A stretch of 64,000 bases of DNA. It comes from Planotetraspora kaengkrachanensis. Its GTDB lineage: Bacteria; Actinomycetota; Actinomycetes; Streptosporangiales; Streptosporangiaceae. The notes beneath the pieces are model-generated. The model was not told where the DNA came from, ran no database searches, and saw nothing but the letters and a program-made list of their open reading frames with translations. Numbering within the stretch: position 1 is the first letter of the stretch; each line of letters starts with the position of its first letter. The translations under genes and the position numbers were made by a program. Below, piece after piece: positions 48,170-56,133 of the stretch. The stretch covers positions 1 to 64,000 of the forward strand of contig NZ_BONV01000033.1 in NCBI RefSeq assembly GCF_016862895.1, written 5' to 3'.

Positions 48170-49087
48170 TCAGGGTGCCCTGTCCGGATAGCGGAACATG
48201 CCAGTCAGAGAGCACGATTTGGTATCAATAACCCCATCTGTCTCCAGCCACACACCGAACTGTGGTGATCCATGTCCGATGGGAAGGCCCGCGATGACGG
48301 GAACGCCGAGGGGCGCGAGCCGTTCCGCCAGCACAGGAATCGGGTCTCCGCAGCCCACCCACGACCCGAGCACGAAGCCCAGCGCGCCGTCGAGACAGCC
48401 CGCCTGGAGCAGTTGCGTCAGCATGCGGTCGATCCGGTAGGGCTCCTCGTCCACGTCCTCGAGCAGGACGATGCGGCCCTGGGCGCCCATGGCGTACGGC
48501 GTGCCGGCCAGTGCGGCGAGCAGGGTGAGGTTGCCGCCCGTCACGGGGCCCGTCACCCGGCCCTGCGCCCCGATCGACGCGGTGCCGGTCACGGGCGCCA
48601 CGATCCCGTCCTCGAACAGCGTGCCCCTGAGATGGGCGAGGGTCACCGGCTCGGGACCGGGCTCGTCCCCCATCGTCGCGGCGGCGGGCATGGGGCCGAA
48701 AAGCGTCGAGACCCCGAGCCTTCGGCCGAAGGCCCGGTGCAACGCGGTGATGTCGCTGGAACCGAGCAGGATCTTGGGCTCCGCCTCGGCCATCGCGTCC
48801 CAGTCGAGCAGGTCGAGCAGCCGCGTCGCCCCGTAACCGCCCCGGGCGCAGATCACCGCGGCCACGTCCGGGTCGCACCACGCCTCCTGGAGATCGGCCG
48901 CCCGCGTGGCGTCGGGGCCGGCCAGATACCCCTGCCTGTCCAGCAGGTGGCGCGGCGTCCTCACCTCGAGGCCGAGCCCGGTCAGCACCCGCGTGCCCCG
49001 GGCCAGCCGCTCGGGGTCGACGGGGCCGGAGGGCGCCACCAGGACGACGGCGTCGCCCCGCCGCAGCCGCCTGGGCGGCCTAGCCAC
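48170..49087 (-). CDS. LD-carboxypeptidase, peptidase family S66
   Basis: A 305-residue enzyme that trims the terminal D-Ala from murein tetrapeptides during cell wall recycling, or a relative such as a microcin C immunity protein. Family features are the N-terminal LRRGDAVVLVAPSGPV, the nucleophile Ser in LLGSSDITALH, the Glu in LLEDVDEEPYRIDRML and the His in GHGSPQFGVWLE. There is no signal peptide. GTG start, divergent from a sulfotransferase gene. Confidence 0.92.
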   Translation of the reverse strand: MARPPRRLRRGDAVVLVAPSGPVDPERLARGTRVLTGLGLEVRTPRHLLDRQGYLAGPDATRAADLQEAWCDPDVAAVICARGGYGATRLLDLLDWDAMAEAEPKILLGSSDITALHRAFGRRLGVSTLFGPMPAAATMGDEPGPEPVTLAHLRGTLFEDGIVAPVTGTASIGAQGRVTGPVTGGNLTLLAALAGTPYAMGAQGRIVLLEDVDEEPYRIDRMLTQLLQAGCLDGALGFVLGSWVGCGDPIPVLAERLAPLGVPVIAGLPIGHGSPQFGVWLETDGVIDTKSCSLTGMFRYPDRAP

Positions 49088-49239
49088 GGGTGTCTCCGCG
49101 GCCCCGGCGGAGGGCGGCCGAAGATCGGTGCGTTCGCGCAGGCAGGGGCAGGTACGGGACCGTTATCGAGGCGTCATCGTCCGCCCTGGCCGGGATGCGT
49201 CCTTTCACCCCCCAAAGGGTGTCAGACTTAGCCGTACCT

Positions 49240-50118
49240 ATGCGACCTCCGACGCACATTCTCGTGGTCAACGGCGTGAAGGTCCGCCAGCCGGTGTTCG
49301 TGGTCGCCGCCCCGCACTCCGGAGCGGGCCTCCTCGGCCGTGCCCTGAAACGATCACCTGGATTCCACCTGACGATGGGCCGCGGGCCCGTCGCCCGGGT
49401 GGTCTACGCGTTCGCGCGCAGGCCGTCGATCGCGCGCAGCGGCGGGGCGCCGACCGTGATCCGCGACGTGCTCGCCGAGGCCTGGCAGGTGGTGCCCGGA
49501 GCCTGCGCGGAGTGCACCGCGACTTGCCGTGAGGCGGGCGGCCTCGTCGGTGCGGGCCCCTGCGTCGGCACGGCGAACATCAACAGGTTCGGAGACGCCA
49601 GCCCCGATCTCCTCTACAGCTCCCCCGTGCTGCTCCAGGCCTTCACCGACGCCAGGCTCATCCAGATCATCAGGGACGGCCGCGACGTCGTCGCCGACAT
49701 GCTCGACGACCCGGCCTCCATGACCTGGTTCAAGCCCCACATGCTCAGCGAGGACGCGGAGTTCCCCAACCCGTTCCTCGGCGTCAAGTCGGCGGAGCAT
49801 CGCGACAAGTGGAACGCCATGCCCCCCGCGGGCAAGTGTGCCCTGCGCTGGCGCGGCGCCGTACGGCTCAGCGCCGCGCTGCGCAGGGAGGTGCCCAGGG
49901 AGCAGTTGCTGACCCTGCGCTACGAGGACATGCTCGAATCCCCCGCGGAGACGAGCAAGACCGTGTCGGAGTTCCTGGAGACCAGGATCTCCACCATCGC
50001 CCTGTACGGCACGGCCGCGCCCAAGCCGGGTAGATGGCGCACGGCACTGACCCCCGCGGACGTCGAACTCGTCGAGAAGGTCGCCCGCGAGGAGCTCACG
50101 CGCCTGGGCTACCTGTGA
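49240..50118 (+). CDS. Sulfotransferase family protein
   Basis: A 292-residue protein of the PAPS-dependent sulfotransferase superfamily. The 5'-phosphosulfate loop is FVVAAPHSGAGLLGRALKRSP and the 3'-phosphate motif IIRDGRDVVADML, followed by LRYEDMLESPAETSKTVSEFL. In the middle there is a Cys cluster (GACAECTATCREAGG) that is unusual and might bind metal or form disulfides. The ATG at 49240 has no clear ribosome-binding site. Its 3' end overlaps the converging exporter gene by 23 bp. Acceptor unknown. Confidence 0.85.
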   Translation: MRPPTHILVVNGVKVRQPVFVVAAPHSGAGLLGRALKRSPGFHLTMGRGPVARVVYAFARRPSIARSGGAPTVIRDVLAEAWQVVPGACAECTATCREAGGLVGAGPCVGTANINRFGDASPDLLYSSPVLLQAFTDARLIQIIRDGRDVVADMLDDPASMTWFKPHMLSEDAEFPNPFLGVKSAEHRDKWNAMPPAGKCALRWRGAVRLSAALRREVPREQLLTLRYEDMLESPAETSKTVSEFLETRISTIALYGTAAPKPGRWRTALTPADVELVEKVAREELTRLGYL

Positions 50119-51991
50119 GGTCCGGGCTGCCGGTGAACTGGGTGCGGTACAGCTCGGCGTAGGCGCCGCCCCGCTCGAGCAGCGAGTCGTGGTCACCGCG
50201 CTCGACGATCGTCCCGTCCTCGATCACGAGGATGACGTCGGCCTCGCGGATCGTGGACAGCCGGTGGGCGATCACCAGCGAGGTCCTCCCGTGCAGGGCC
50301 GACTTCAGCGCCTTCTGCACGGCGGCCTCGGACTCGGAGTCGAGGTGGGCGGTGGCCTCGTCGAGGACCACGACCCTGGGCGCCTTCAGCAGGAGCCTGG
50401 CCAGGGCGATCCGCTGCTTCTCCCCTCCCGACAACCGGTAGCCCCGGTCGCCCACGACCGTCTCCAGCCCTTCGGGAAGGCCGCTGACCAGGTCGAAGAT
50501 CTGCGCCGCGCGGAGCGCCTCCCAGATCTCCTCCTCGGTGGCCTCCGGCCGGGCATAGCGGAGGTTGCTCTCGATCGTGTCGTGGAACAGGTGGGCGTCC
50601 TGCATGACGACGCCCACGGTGTCCCTGATGCTCGCCAGGGTGGCGTCGCGGACGTCCGTGCCGTTGATCCGGACGGCGCCCTCGTCGACGTCGTAGAGCC
50701 GGGAGACGAGCGAGGTCAGCGTGGTCTTGCCGGCCCCAGAATGCCCCACCAGCGCCACGAGCTGGCCGGGCTTCGCGGTGAACGTGACGCCCTTGAGCAC
50801 CTCCTGGGAGGGGCCGGTGTCCGGCCGGGCCACCGACTCGAGGGACGCCAGCGACACCTCCGAGGCCGCGGGGTAGCGGAACCTCACGTCGTCGAACTCG
50901 ATCGTCACCGGCCCGTCCGGGATCGCCTGGGCGCCGGGCCGTTCCGCGACCATCGGCTTGAGGTCGAGGACCTCGAAGACCCGGTCGAAGCTCACCAGCG
51001 CCGTCATCACGTCCACGTGGACGTTGGACAGGCTCGTCAGCGGCCCGTAGAGCCGCATGAGCAGGGACGACATCGCCACCAGCGTGCCGAGCGCGAAGAC
51101 GCCCGACACCGCAAGCTGGCCGCCGAGACCGTAGACGAGCGCGGTGGCGAGCGCGGCGACCAGCCCGAGCGCGATCCTGAACACCGCGCCGTACATCGCG
51201 ACGATGACGCCCACGTCCCTGACGCGGCCGGCCCGCTGCCCGAAGTGCGCGGCCTCGTCCTCCGGCCTGCCGTACAGCTTGGCGACCATGGCGCCGGCGA
51301 CGTTGAAGCGCTCGGTCATGACCGAGCTCATCTCCGCGTCGAGTTGCATCTGCTCCCGCGTGAGCTTGGACATCCGGCGGCCGACCCACTTCGCGGGGAA
51401 GATGAAGATCGGCAGCAGGACGAGCGCGACCACCGTGATCTGCCACGAGAGCACGAGCATGGCGCCGAGCACCATCACCAGGCTCACCACGTTGGAGACC
51501 ACGGACGACAGCGTGGTCGTGAGCGCCCGCTGGGCCCCGATGACGTCGCTGTTCAGCCGGGAGACCAGAGCGCCGGTCTGGGCGCGCATGAAGAACGCCA
51601 CCGGCATGCGCTGCACGTGGTCGAAGACCTCGGTGCGCAGGTTGTAGATCAGGCCCTCGCCGATCCGCGCGGAGAACCACCGCTGGACCAGGCCCAGCCC
51701 GGCGTCGACGACGGCGAGCGCGCCGATGGCGCCGGCCAGCCACAACACCACGTCGGCCCGCTTGGGGACGATGCCGTCGTCGATGATCGCCTTCATCAGC
51801 AGCGGGTTGGCGATCACGATCACGGCGTCGACGACGACGAGGGCCAGGAACCCGACGATCTGCCTCTTGAACGGGCTCGCGTAGCGCGCGATCCGGCGAA
51901 CCGTCCCAGGGGCGATCCGCTCCTTCACGACCGAGCTGTCGCGCCGGAGAGACCGCATCACCTGCGGTCCGTAGCCACCACTCATCGCCAT
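50096..51991 (-). CDS. ABC exporter, fused membrane and ATPase
   Basis: A 631-residue half-transporter of the multidrug/lipid flippase type: six helices (residues ~60-360), then an ATPase with Walker A GHSGAGKTTL, signature LSGGEKQRIALARLL, Walker B VVVLDEATAHLD and VIAHRLSTI. All catalytic residues are intact, so a homodimer is possible. GGGAGGT precedes the ATG at 51991; the longer frame is a shadow. It lies 55 bp downstream of an enoyl-CoA hydratase gene on the same strand, with no evident functional link. Confidence 0.92.
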   Translation of the reverse strand: MAMSGGYGPQVMRSLRRDSSVVKERIAPGTVRRIARYASPFKRQIVGFLALVVVDAVIVIANPLLMKAIIDDGIVPKRADVVLWLAGAIGALAVVDAGLGLVQRWFSARIGEGLIYNLRTEVFDHVQRMPVAFFMRAQTGALVSRLNSDVIGAQRALTTTLSSVVSNVVSLVMVLGAMLVLSWQITVVALVLLPIFIFPAKWVGRRMSKLTREQMQLDAEMSSVMTERFNVAGAMVAKLYGRPEDEAAHFGQRAGRVRDVGVIVAMYGAVFRIALGLVAALATALVYGLGGQLAVSGVFALGTLVAMSSLLMRLYGPLTSLSNVHVDVMTALVSFDRVFEVLDLKPMVAERPGAQAIPDGPVTIEFDDVRFRYPAASEVSLASLESVARPDTGPSQEVLKGVTFTAKPGQLVALVGHSGAGKTTLTSLVSRLYDVDEGAVRINGTDVRDATLASIRDTVGVVMQDAHLFHDTIESNLRYARPEATEEEIWEALRAAQIFDLVSGLPEGLETVVGDRGYRLSGGEKQRIALARLLLKAPRVVVLDEATAHLDSESEAAVQKALKSALHGRTSLVIAHRLSTIREADVILVIEDGTIVERGDHDSLLERGGAYAELYRTQFTGSPDLTGSPGA

Positions 51992-52046
51992 ACGTTTCGT
52001 ACCTCCCGCTGCTGAAGCACCGGGAAGGTCACCTCCGATTCCCTCA

Positions 52047-52949
52047 TCAGCTGGAGGCGAACAATGCTCTGATTCGCGCCGCCTGCTCGGCGCGCTCGGC
52101 GGCGGACTGCTCCTCGAGCGTCCGCCCTGGCGCCCCCTGCAGGAGCCGCTTGGTCGCCGTCGCCGCCGCACGGTCGGTCGCCAGCAGCGCCGCCGCCAGA
52201 TCCTGTACGGCCTGCGCCAGCTCGTCCCCCGGCACGGCCATCTCGGCCAGACCGAGCTGTACGGCCTCGGCCGCGCCGACGGTGCGCGCGGTCAGGCAGA
52301 TCTCGATCGCACGCGGCACGCCGACGAGCTCCACAAGCGGCTTGGTACCCGTCAGATCGGGGACCAGCCCGAGAGCGGGCTCCTTCATGCAGAACTTCAC
52401 GTCGTCCGCGACGATCCTCAGATCGCACGACAGGGCCAGCTGGAAGCCCGCACCGATGGCGTGGCCCTGAACCGCGGCGATGGACACGATGTCGGGTCGG
52501 CGCAGCCAGAGGAAGCCGCGCTGGTATTCCGCGACCTGCCGCTGGAACCCGTCGTCGTCGAGTGCGGCGACGGTCGCCAGCGAATCCTGCCGGGGGGTTC
52601 CCCCCGGCGTGAACATGCTCAGGTCGAGCCCCGCCGAGAAGGACGGCCCCTCACCTCGGACCACGACGACTCTTACCTGCTCCGGCAGGTTCTCCCCGAT
52701 CCGGGCCAGTGCCGACCACGTGGCGGACGTCTGAGCGTTCCGCTTGCCGGGCCGGTCCAGAACGATCGTCGCGATCTCGCCGTCCACCTCGAAGCGCAGC
52801 CCGATCTCAGCCAGCTCAGCCGCCGAAATCGTCTCCGTGCCAGGCGAGCCGCTCCCCCCGGCGGTGTCACCGGGATCGAGGACCGTGCCCCGATCGCCGT
52901 GTGCCGTACGGGCCGGCTCCCTGTTCCCCCCAAGATCCGCTTCCGCCAT
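52047..52949 (-). CDS. Enoyl-CoA hydratase/isomerase family protein
   Basis: A 300-residue crotonase. The oxyanion loops are GEGPSFSAGLDLSMF and VQGHAIGAGFQLALSCDLRIVADD (first part), with a Glu in CMKEPALGLVPDL as one of the catalytic acids. It hydrates enoyl-CoA or acts on a related thioester, probably in fatty acid breakdown. The ATG at 52949 fits the position of an upstream operator; a start at 53066 would put the operator inside the gene. The first 45 residues are low-complexity. Confidence 0.88.
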   Translation of the reverse strand: MAEADLGGNREPARTAHGDRGTVLDPGDTAGGSGSPGTETISAAELAEIGLRFEVDGEIATIVLDRPGKRNAQTSATWSALARIGENLPEQVRVVVVRGEGPSFSAGLDLSMFTPGGTPRQDSLATVAALDDDGFQRQVAEYQRGFLWLRRPDIVSIAAVQGHAIGAGFQLALSCDLRIVADDVKFCMKEPALGLVPDLTGTKPLVELVGVPRAIEICLTARTVGAAEAVQLGLAEMAVPGDELAQAVQDLAAALLATDRAAATATKRLLQGAPGRTLEEQSAAERAEQAARIRALFASS

Positions 52950-53057
52950 CGCCTGTTCCCTGCTCCCCTCGAGGCGGCGTCGCCTCGCACGGCCGGTCCG
53001 GTGCGGCGTCCCGTCCGTGCGTGGCTCGCCCTCTTCTCCCACGGCCGCGTCGAGCTT

Positions 53058-53074
53058 ACCGAACATCGTTCGGT
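53058..53074. promoter_or_regulatory. 17-bp TetR-type operator palindrome
   Basis: ACCGAAC, ATC, GTTCGGT: perfect 7-bp arms. The form is typical of operators of TetR regulators in actinobacteria. It lies 109 bp upstream of the enoyl-CoA hydratase start and just outside the HTH protein gene. The regulator is not in the neighbourhood. Confidence 0.55.
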
Positions 53075-53139
53075 CAGCGGACGCGACCGCTTCGGCTATG
53101 GGAACGAGCGGCTGCGGTCGCGCGTTGTGAGGCGGATCT

Positions 53140-53355
53140 CTAGCGCTTGGACTTGCCTCGGGTGGCCCCGCCGCGTCCGCGCAGAGTCACGCCGGACTCG
53201 CTGAGGATGCGGTGGATGAACCCGTACGACCGACCGGTGGAAGCGGCCAGGGCGCGGATGCTCTCACCCGCGGAGTAGCGCTTCTTGAGATCACCGGCCA
53301 GCTTTTCGCGGTCGGCTCCGGTCACCCGGGTGCCTTTCTTCAGAGTCTCAGCCAC
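53140..53355 (-). CDS. Small helix-turn-helix protein
   Basis: A 71-residue basic protein of a type common in actinobacteria. MAETLKKGTRVTGADREKL is followed by a helix-turn-helix (YSAGESIRALAASTGRSYG) and a basic tail RGRGGATRGKSKR that may contact DNA or RNA. AGGAGG precedes the GTG. It ends 190 bp upstream of the enoyl-CoA hydratase start on the same strand. A nucleoid- or RNA-binding role is possible; I know of no proven function. Confidence 0.85.
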   Translation of the reverse strand: MAETLKKGTRVTGADREKLAGDLKKRYSAGESIRALAASTGRSYGFIHRILSESGVTLRGRGGATRGKSKR

Positions 53356-53469
53356 GAGTACCTCCTGTAGTGCCAGACTTCCGCAGCGTTACTTAGGCCA
53401 TGATCAGTCATTTCGGCGCGATCGGCTACCTACTCCATGGGAAAAGATCCCTACCCGCTCAAATTAAGA

Positions 53470-55068
53470 TCAGGCAAGTGCCACAAGATCGGAAAATTCG
53501 TCGCTCCACGCGTCTTCCACCCCGTCGGGGAGCAGGATCACCCGATCCGGGCGCAACGCCTCCACGGCACCCTCATCATGCGTGACCAGCACGATCGCCC
53601 CCACAAAGGAGCTCAGCGCCTCCAGAACCTGCTCCCGGGAGGCGGGGTCGAGGTTGTTGGTGGGCTCGTCGAGGAGCAGCACGTTGGCGCTCGACAGCAC
53701 CAGTGTCGCCAGGGCCAGCCGCGTCTTCTCGCCGCCCGACAACACGCCCGCGGGCTTGTCCACGTCGTCACCGGTGAACAGGAACGAGCCGAGCACCTTA
53801 CGCAGGTCGACGTCGGCGAGATCGGGGCCCGCCGAGCGCATGTTCTCCAGGACCGTGCGGTTCCCGTCGAGCGTCTCGTGCTCCTGGGCGTAATAGCCGA
53901 CCCGCAGGCCGTGGCCGGGCCGCACCTCGCCCGTGTCCGGCTTCTCGATGCCCGCCAGGATGCGCAGCAGCGTGGTCTTGCCGGCTCCGTTGAGGCCCAG
54001 GATGACGACCCGTGAGCCGCGGTCCACGGCCGCGTCGACGTCGGTGAACACCTCGAGCGAGCCGTAGGACTTGGACAGGCCGTGCGCGGTCAGCGGCGTC
54101 TTGCCGCAGGGGGCGGGCTCGGGGAAGCGCAGCTTGGCCACGCGGTCGCTGCGCCGGACGGTCTCGACGCCGGCCAGCATGCGGCGGGCCCGGCGCTCCA
54201 TGTCCTGCGCCGCCTTGGCCTTGGTGGCCTTGGCCCGCATGCGGTCGGCCTGCGAAAGCAGCACCGACGCCTGCTTCTCCGCGTTGGCCCGCTCCCGCTT
54301 GCGGCGCTTCTCGTCGGTCTCCCGCTGGGCGAGATAGGCCTTCCAGCCGACGTTGTAGGTGTCGATGACGCAGCGGTTGGCGTCGAGGTGCAGGACCCGG
54401 TTTACCGTCGCTTCAAGAAGGTTGACATCGTGGCTGATGACGACCAAGCCGCCCTGGTGGGAGCGCAAAAAATCACGAAGCCACCCGATCGAGTCCGCAT
54501 CGAGGTGGTTTGTGGGCTCGTCGAGCAGGAGAGTCTCCGCTCCGCTGAACAGGATGCGGGCGAGTTCGACCCGCCTGCGCTGCCCTCCTGACAGGGTCGC
54601 CAGAGGCTGTCCGAGCACGCGGTCGGGCAGGCCGAGGCTCGAGGCGATCGACGACGCCTCCGCCTCGGCGGCGTAGCCTCCGAGCACGTGCAGGCGGTCC
54701 TCCAGCCGTCCGTAGGCGCGCACCGCCTTGTCCCGGACGCGGGTGTCCTCGGCCGCCATCCCCTTCTCGGCCTCGCGGAGCTCGCGGAGCACCTCGTCCA
54801 GGCCCCGGGCGGACAGGATGCGGTCGCGGGCGAGCACCTGGATGTCACCCGCGCGGGGGTCCTGCGGCAGGTAGCCGACGCTGCCTGCGATCGTCACCGT
54901 GCCCTCGGCGGGGATGCCCTCGCCCGCGAGCACCTTGGTGAGGGTGGTCTTGCCGGCGCCGTTGCGGCCGACGAGGCCGATCTTGTCTCCGGGGTTCACC
55001 CGGAACGACGCGCTTTCTATGAGCAGCCGGGATCCGGCGCGCAGTTCGATGTCAGTCGCGATAATCAT
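53470..55068 (-). CDS. ABC-F family ATPase (ribosome-associated)
   Basis: A 532-residue protein with two ATPase domains and no membrane segment. The first domain has GRNGAGKTTL, LSGGQRRRVELARIL and LLLDEPTNHLD; the second GLNGAGKTTLL, LSGGEKTRLALATLV and LLLDEPTNNLD. A basic linker (ETDEKRRKRERANAEKQAS, ~residues 250-300) between them is the P-site tRNA interaction motif region of ABC-F proteins. They act on the ribosome, relieving stalling or giving resistance to antibiotics. It lies 216 bp downstream of an acVLRF1 gene on the same strand, another ribosome-rescue factor. Confidence 0.92.
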   Translation of the reverse strand: MIIATDIELRAGSRLLIESASFRVNPGDKIGLVGRNGAGKTTLTKVLAGEGIPAEGTVTIAGSVGYLPQDPRAGDIQVLARDRILSARGLDEVLRELREAEKGMAAEDTRVRDKAVRAYGRLEDRLHVLGGYAAEAEASSIASSLGLPDRVLGQPLATLSGGQRRRVELARILFSGAETLLLDEPTNHLDADSIGWLRDFLRSHQGGLVVISHDVNLLEATVNRVLHLDANRCVIDTYNVGWKAYLAQRETDEKRRKRERANAEKQASVLLSQADRMRAKATKAKAAQDMERRARRMLAGVETVRRSDRVAKLRFPEPAPCGKTPLTAHGLSKSYGSLEVFTDVDAAVDRGSRVVILGLNGAGKTTLLRILAGIEKPDTGEVRPGHGLRVGYYAQEHETLDGNRTVLENMRSAGPDLADVDLRKVLGSFLFTGDDVDKPAGVLSGGEKTRLALATLVLSSANVLLLDEPTNNLDPASREQVLEALSSFVGAIVLVTHDEGAVEALRPDRVILLPDGVEDAWSDEFSDLVALA

Positions 55069-55284
55069 GATCTGGGGAACACTCCCGGGAAGATGGGGTC
55101 AGGATCGGCGGGATGTCGATCAGTCGGGAGCGCGCATACCCGTCATTGTAGGGGCAGGGATGCATGAGGCACCTGCTCGTGACCCTGCGGGCTCCCGGGA
55201 CCACGCCGTCGTGAACGGCGAGGACGGACGGCGAGGGGTGGCGAGGACGGCCGCGAGCGCGGCCCGCCACCGGGAGCGGAGACC

Positions 55285-55971
55285 TCAGCCCTCCGGATCG
55301 AGCACCCGGATCCGCACCGCGCGGAACAACGCGGGCGTGCCTTCGAGGACCGCCAGTTTCGGGTCGGGGACCGCCAGGAAGGCGCCGGCCTCGAGCGCGA
55401 ACAGCGGCGCGAGCCGCCTGTCCCCGCGCAACTCCTCGACCGCCCTCCGATCGCCGCCGAGCACGACGGCGTCGAGCCCCTCCGCGCGCGGAACGAGCAC
55501 GCGGGCCGCCACGTCGGCGGCGGCCGCCAGAGCCTCCGACGACTGCTTCTCCCTGCGCCTGGCGAAGCGCTGCTGCGACCAGCCTCCGGCGGCGCTGCGC
55601 CCGTGGACGAGCCGCGATCCCACCTTCGACGTCACCAGACGCTCGCCCTCGAACACCCCGGCCGCGTAGCCCCCGAGGCGGACGAGCAGGACGCCGACCG
55701 TGCGGCTCCTGCGGGCGTGCGCGACGAGCGCGCCCGCCGCGTCCTCCTGCCCACCGGCACCGTCGCCCGGGACGTCGCGGAGGTCCAGAGGGGGAAAGGG
55801 GACATGACACTCGGCCGCCGAACCGTCCGCGGCGGCGAAACGCACCAGGTCGGGACCGGAGGTCGCCTCGACGGCGCCGTGCCGCTCCGCGAAGCCCCGG
55901 ATCCACCCGGCGAGCCGCTCGGGCGCGACCGTCACCCATCGTCCGCCGCCCGCGGCCGGCCGTGCCGTCAT
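55285..55971 (-). CDS. acVLRF1-type peptidyl-tRNA hydrolase/release factor
   Basis: A 228-residue protein matching the actinobacterial Vms1/ANKZF1-like release factor family. The eRF1-like core is GVLLVRLGGYAAGVFEGERLV, and the catalytic loop is RSAAGGWSQQRFARRREKQ with the Gln that replaces the GGQ motif. It should release nascent chains from stalled or split 50S subunits. The ATG at 55971 is chosen because the upstream 25 codons are poorly conserved in type. Confidence 0.82.
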   Translation of the reverse strand: MTARPAAGGGRWVTVAPERLAGWIRGFAERHGAVEATSGPDLVRFAAADGSAAECHVPFPPLDLRDVPGDGAGGQEDAAGALVAHARRSRTVGVLLVRLGGYAAGVFEGERLVTSKVGSRLVHGRSAAGGWSQQRFARRREKQSSEALAAAADVAARVLVPRAEGLDAVVLGGDRRAVEELRGDRRLAPLFALEAGAFLAVPDPKLAVLEGTPALFRAVRIRVLDPEG

Positions 55972-56133
55972 GACAGCAGAGATTACCCGCCATACTTGGG
56001 GCTGCCGGTTCTCACCAGGCACGACGACTCCCGGTTGCACCCGCAAGTAAAGATCTCAACATCCGGGGAAATATGGGTGAATTCTGCCGCTAGTGGCTGA
56101 TGTGACCGCTGAGTAAGGCTGACAATTCAGTAC

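Noticed and set aside
55069-55284. Possible RNA gene between ABC-F and acVLRF1
   Set aside because: Only GC-rich sequence with a repeated GGCGAGGACGG; no tRNA or known RNA fold is visible.
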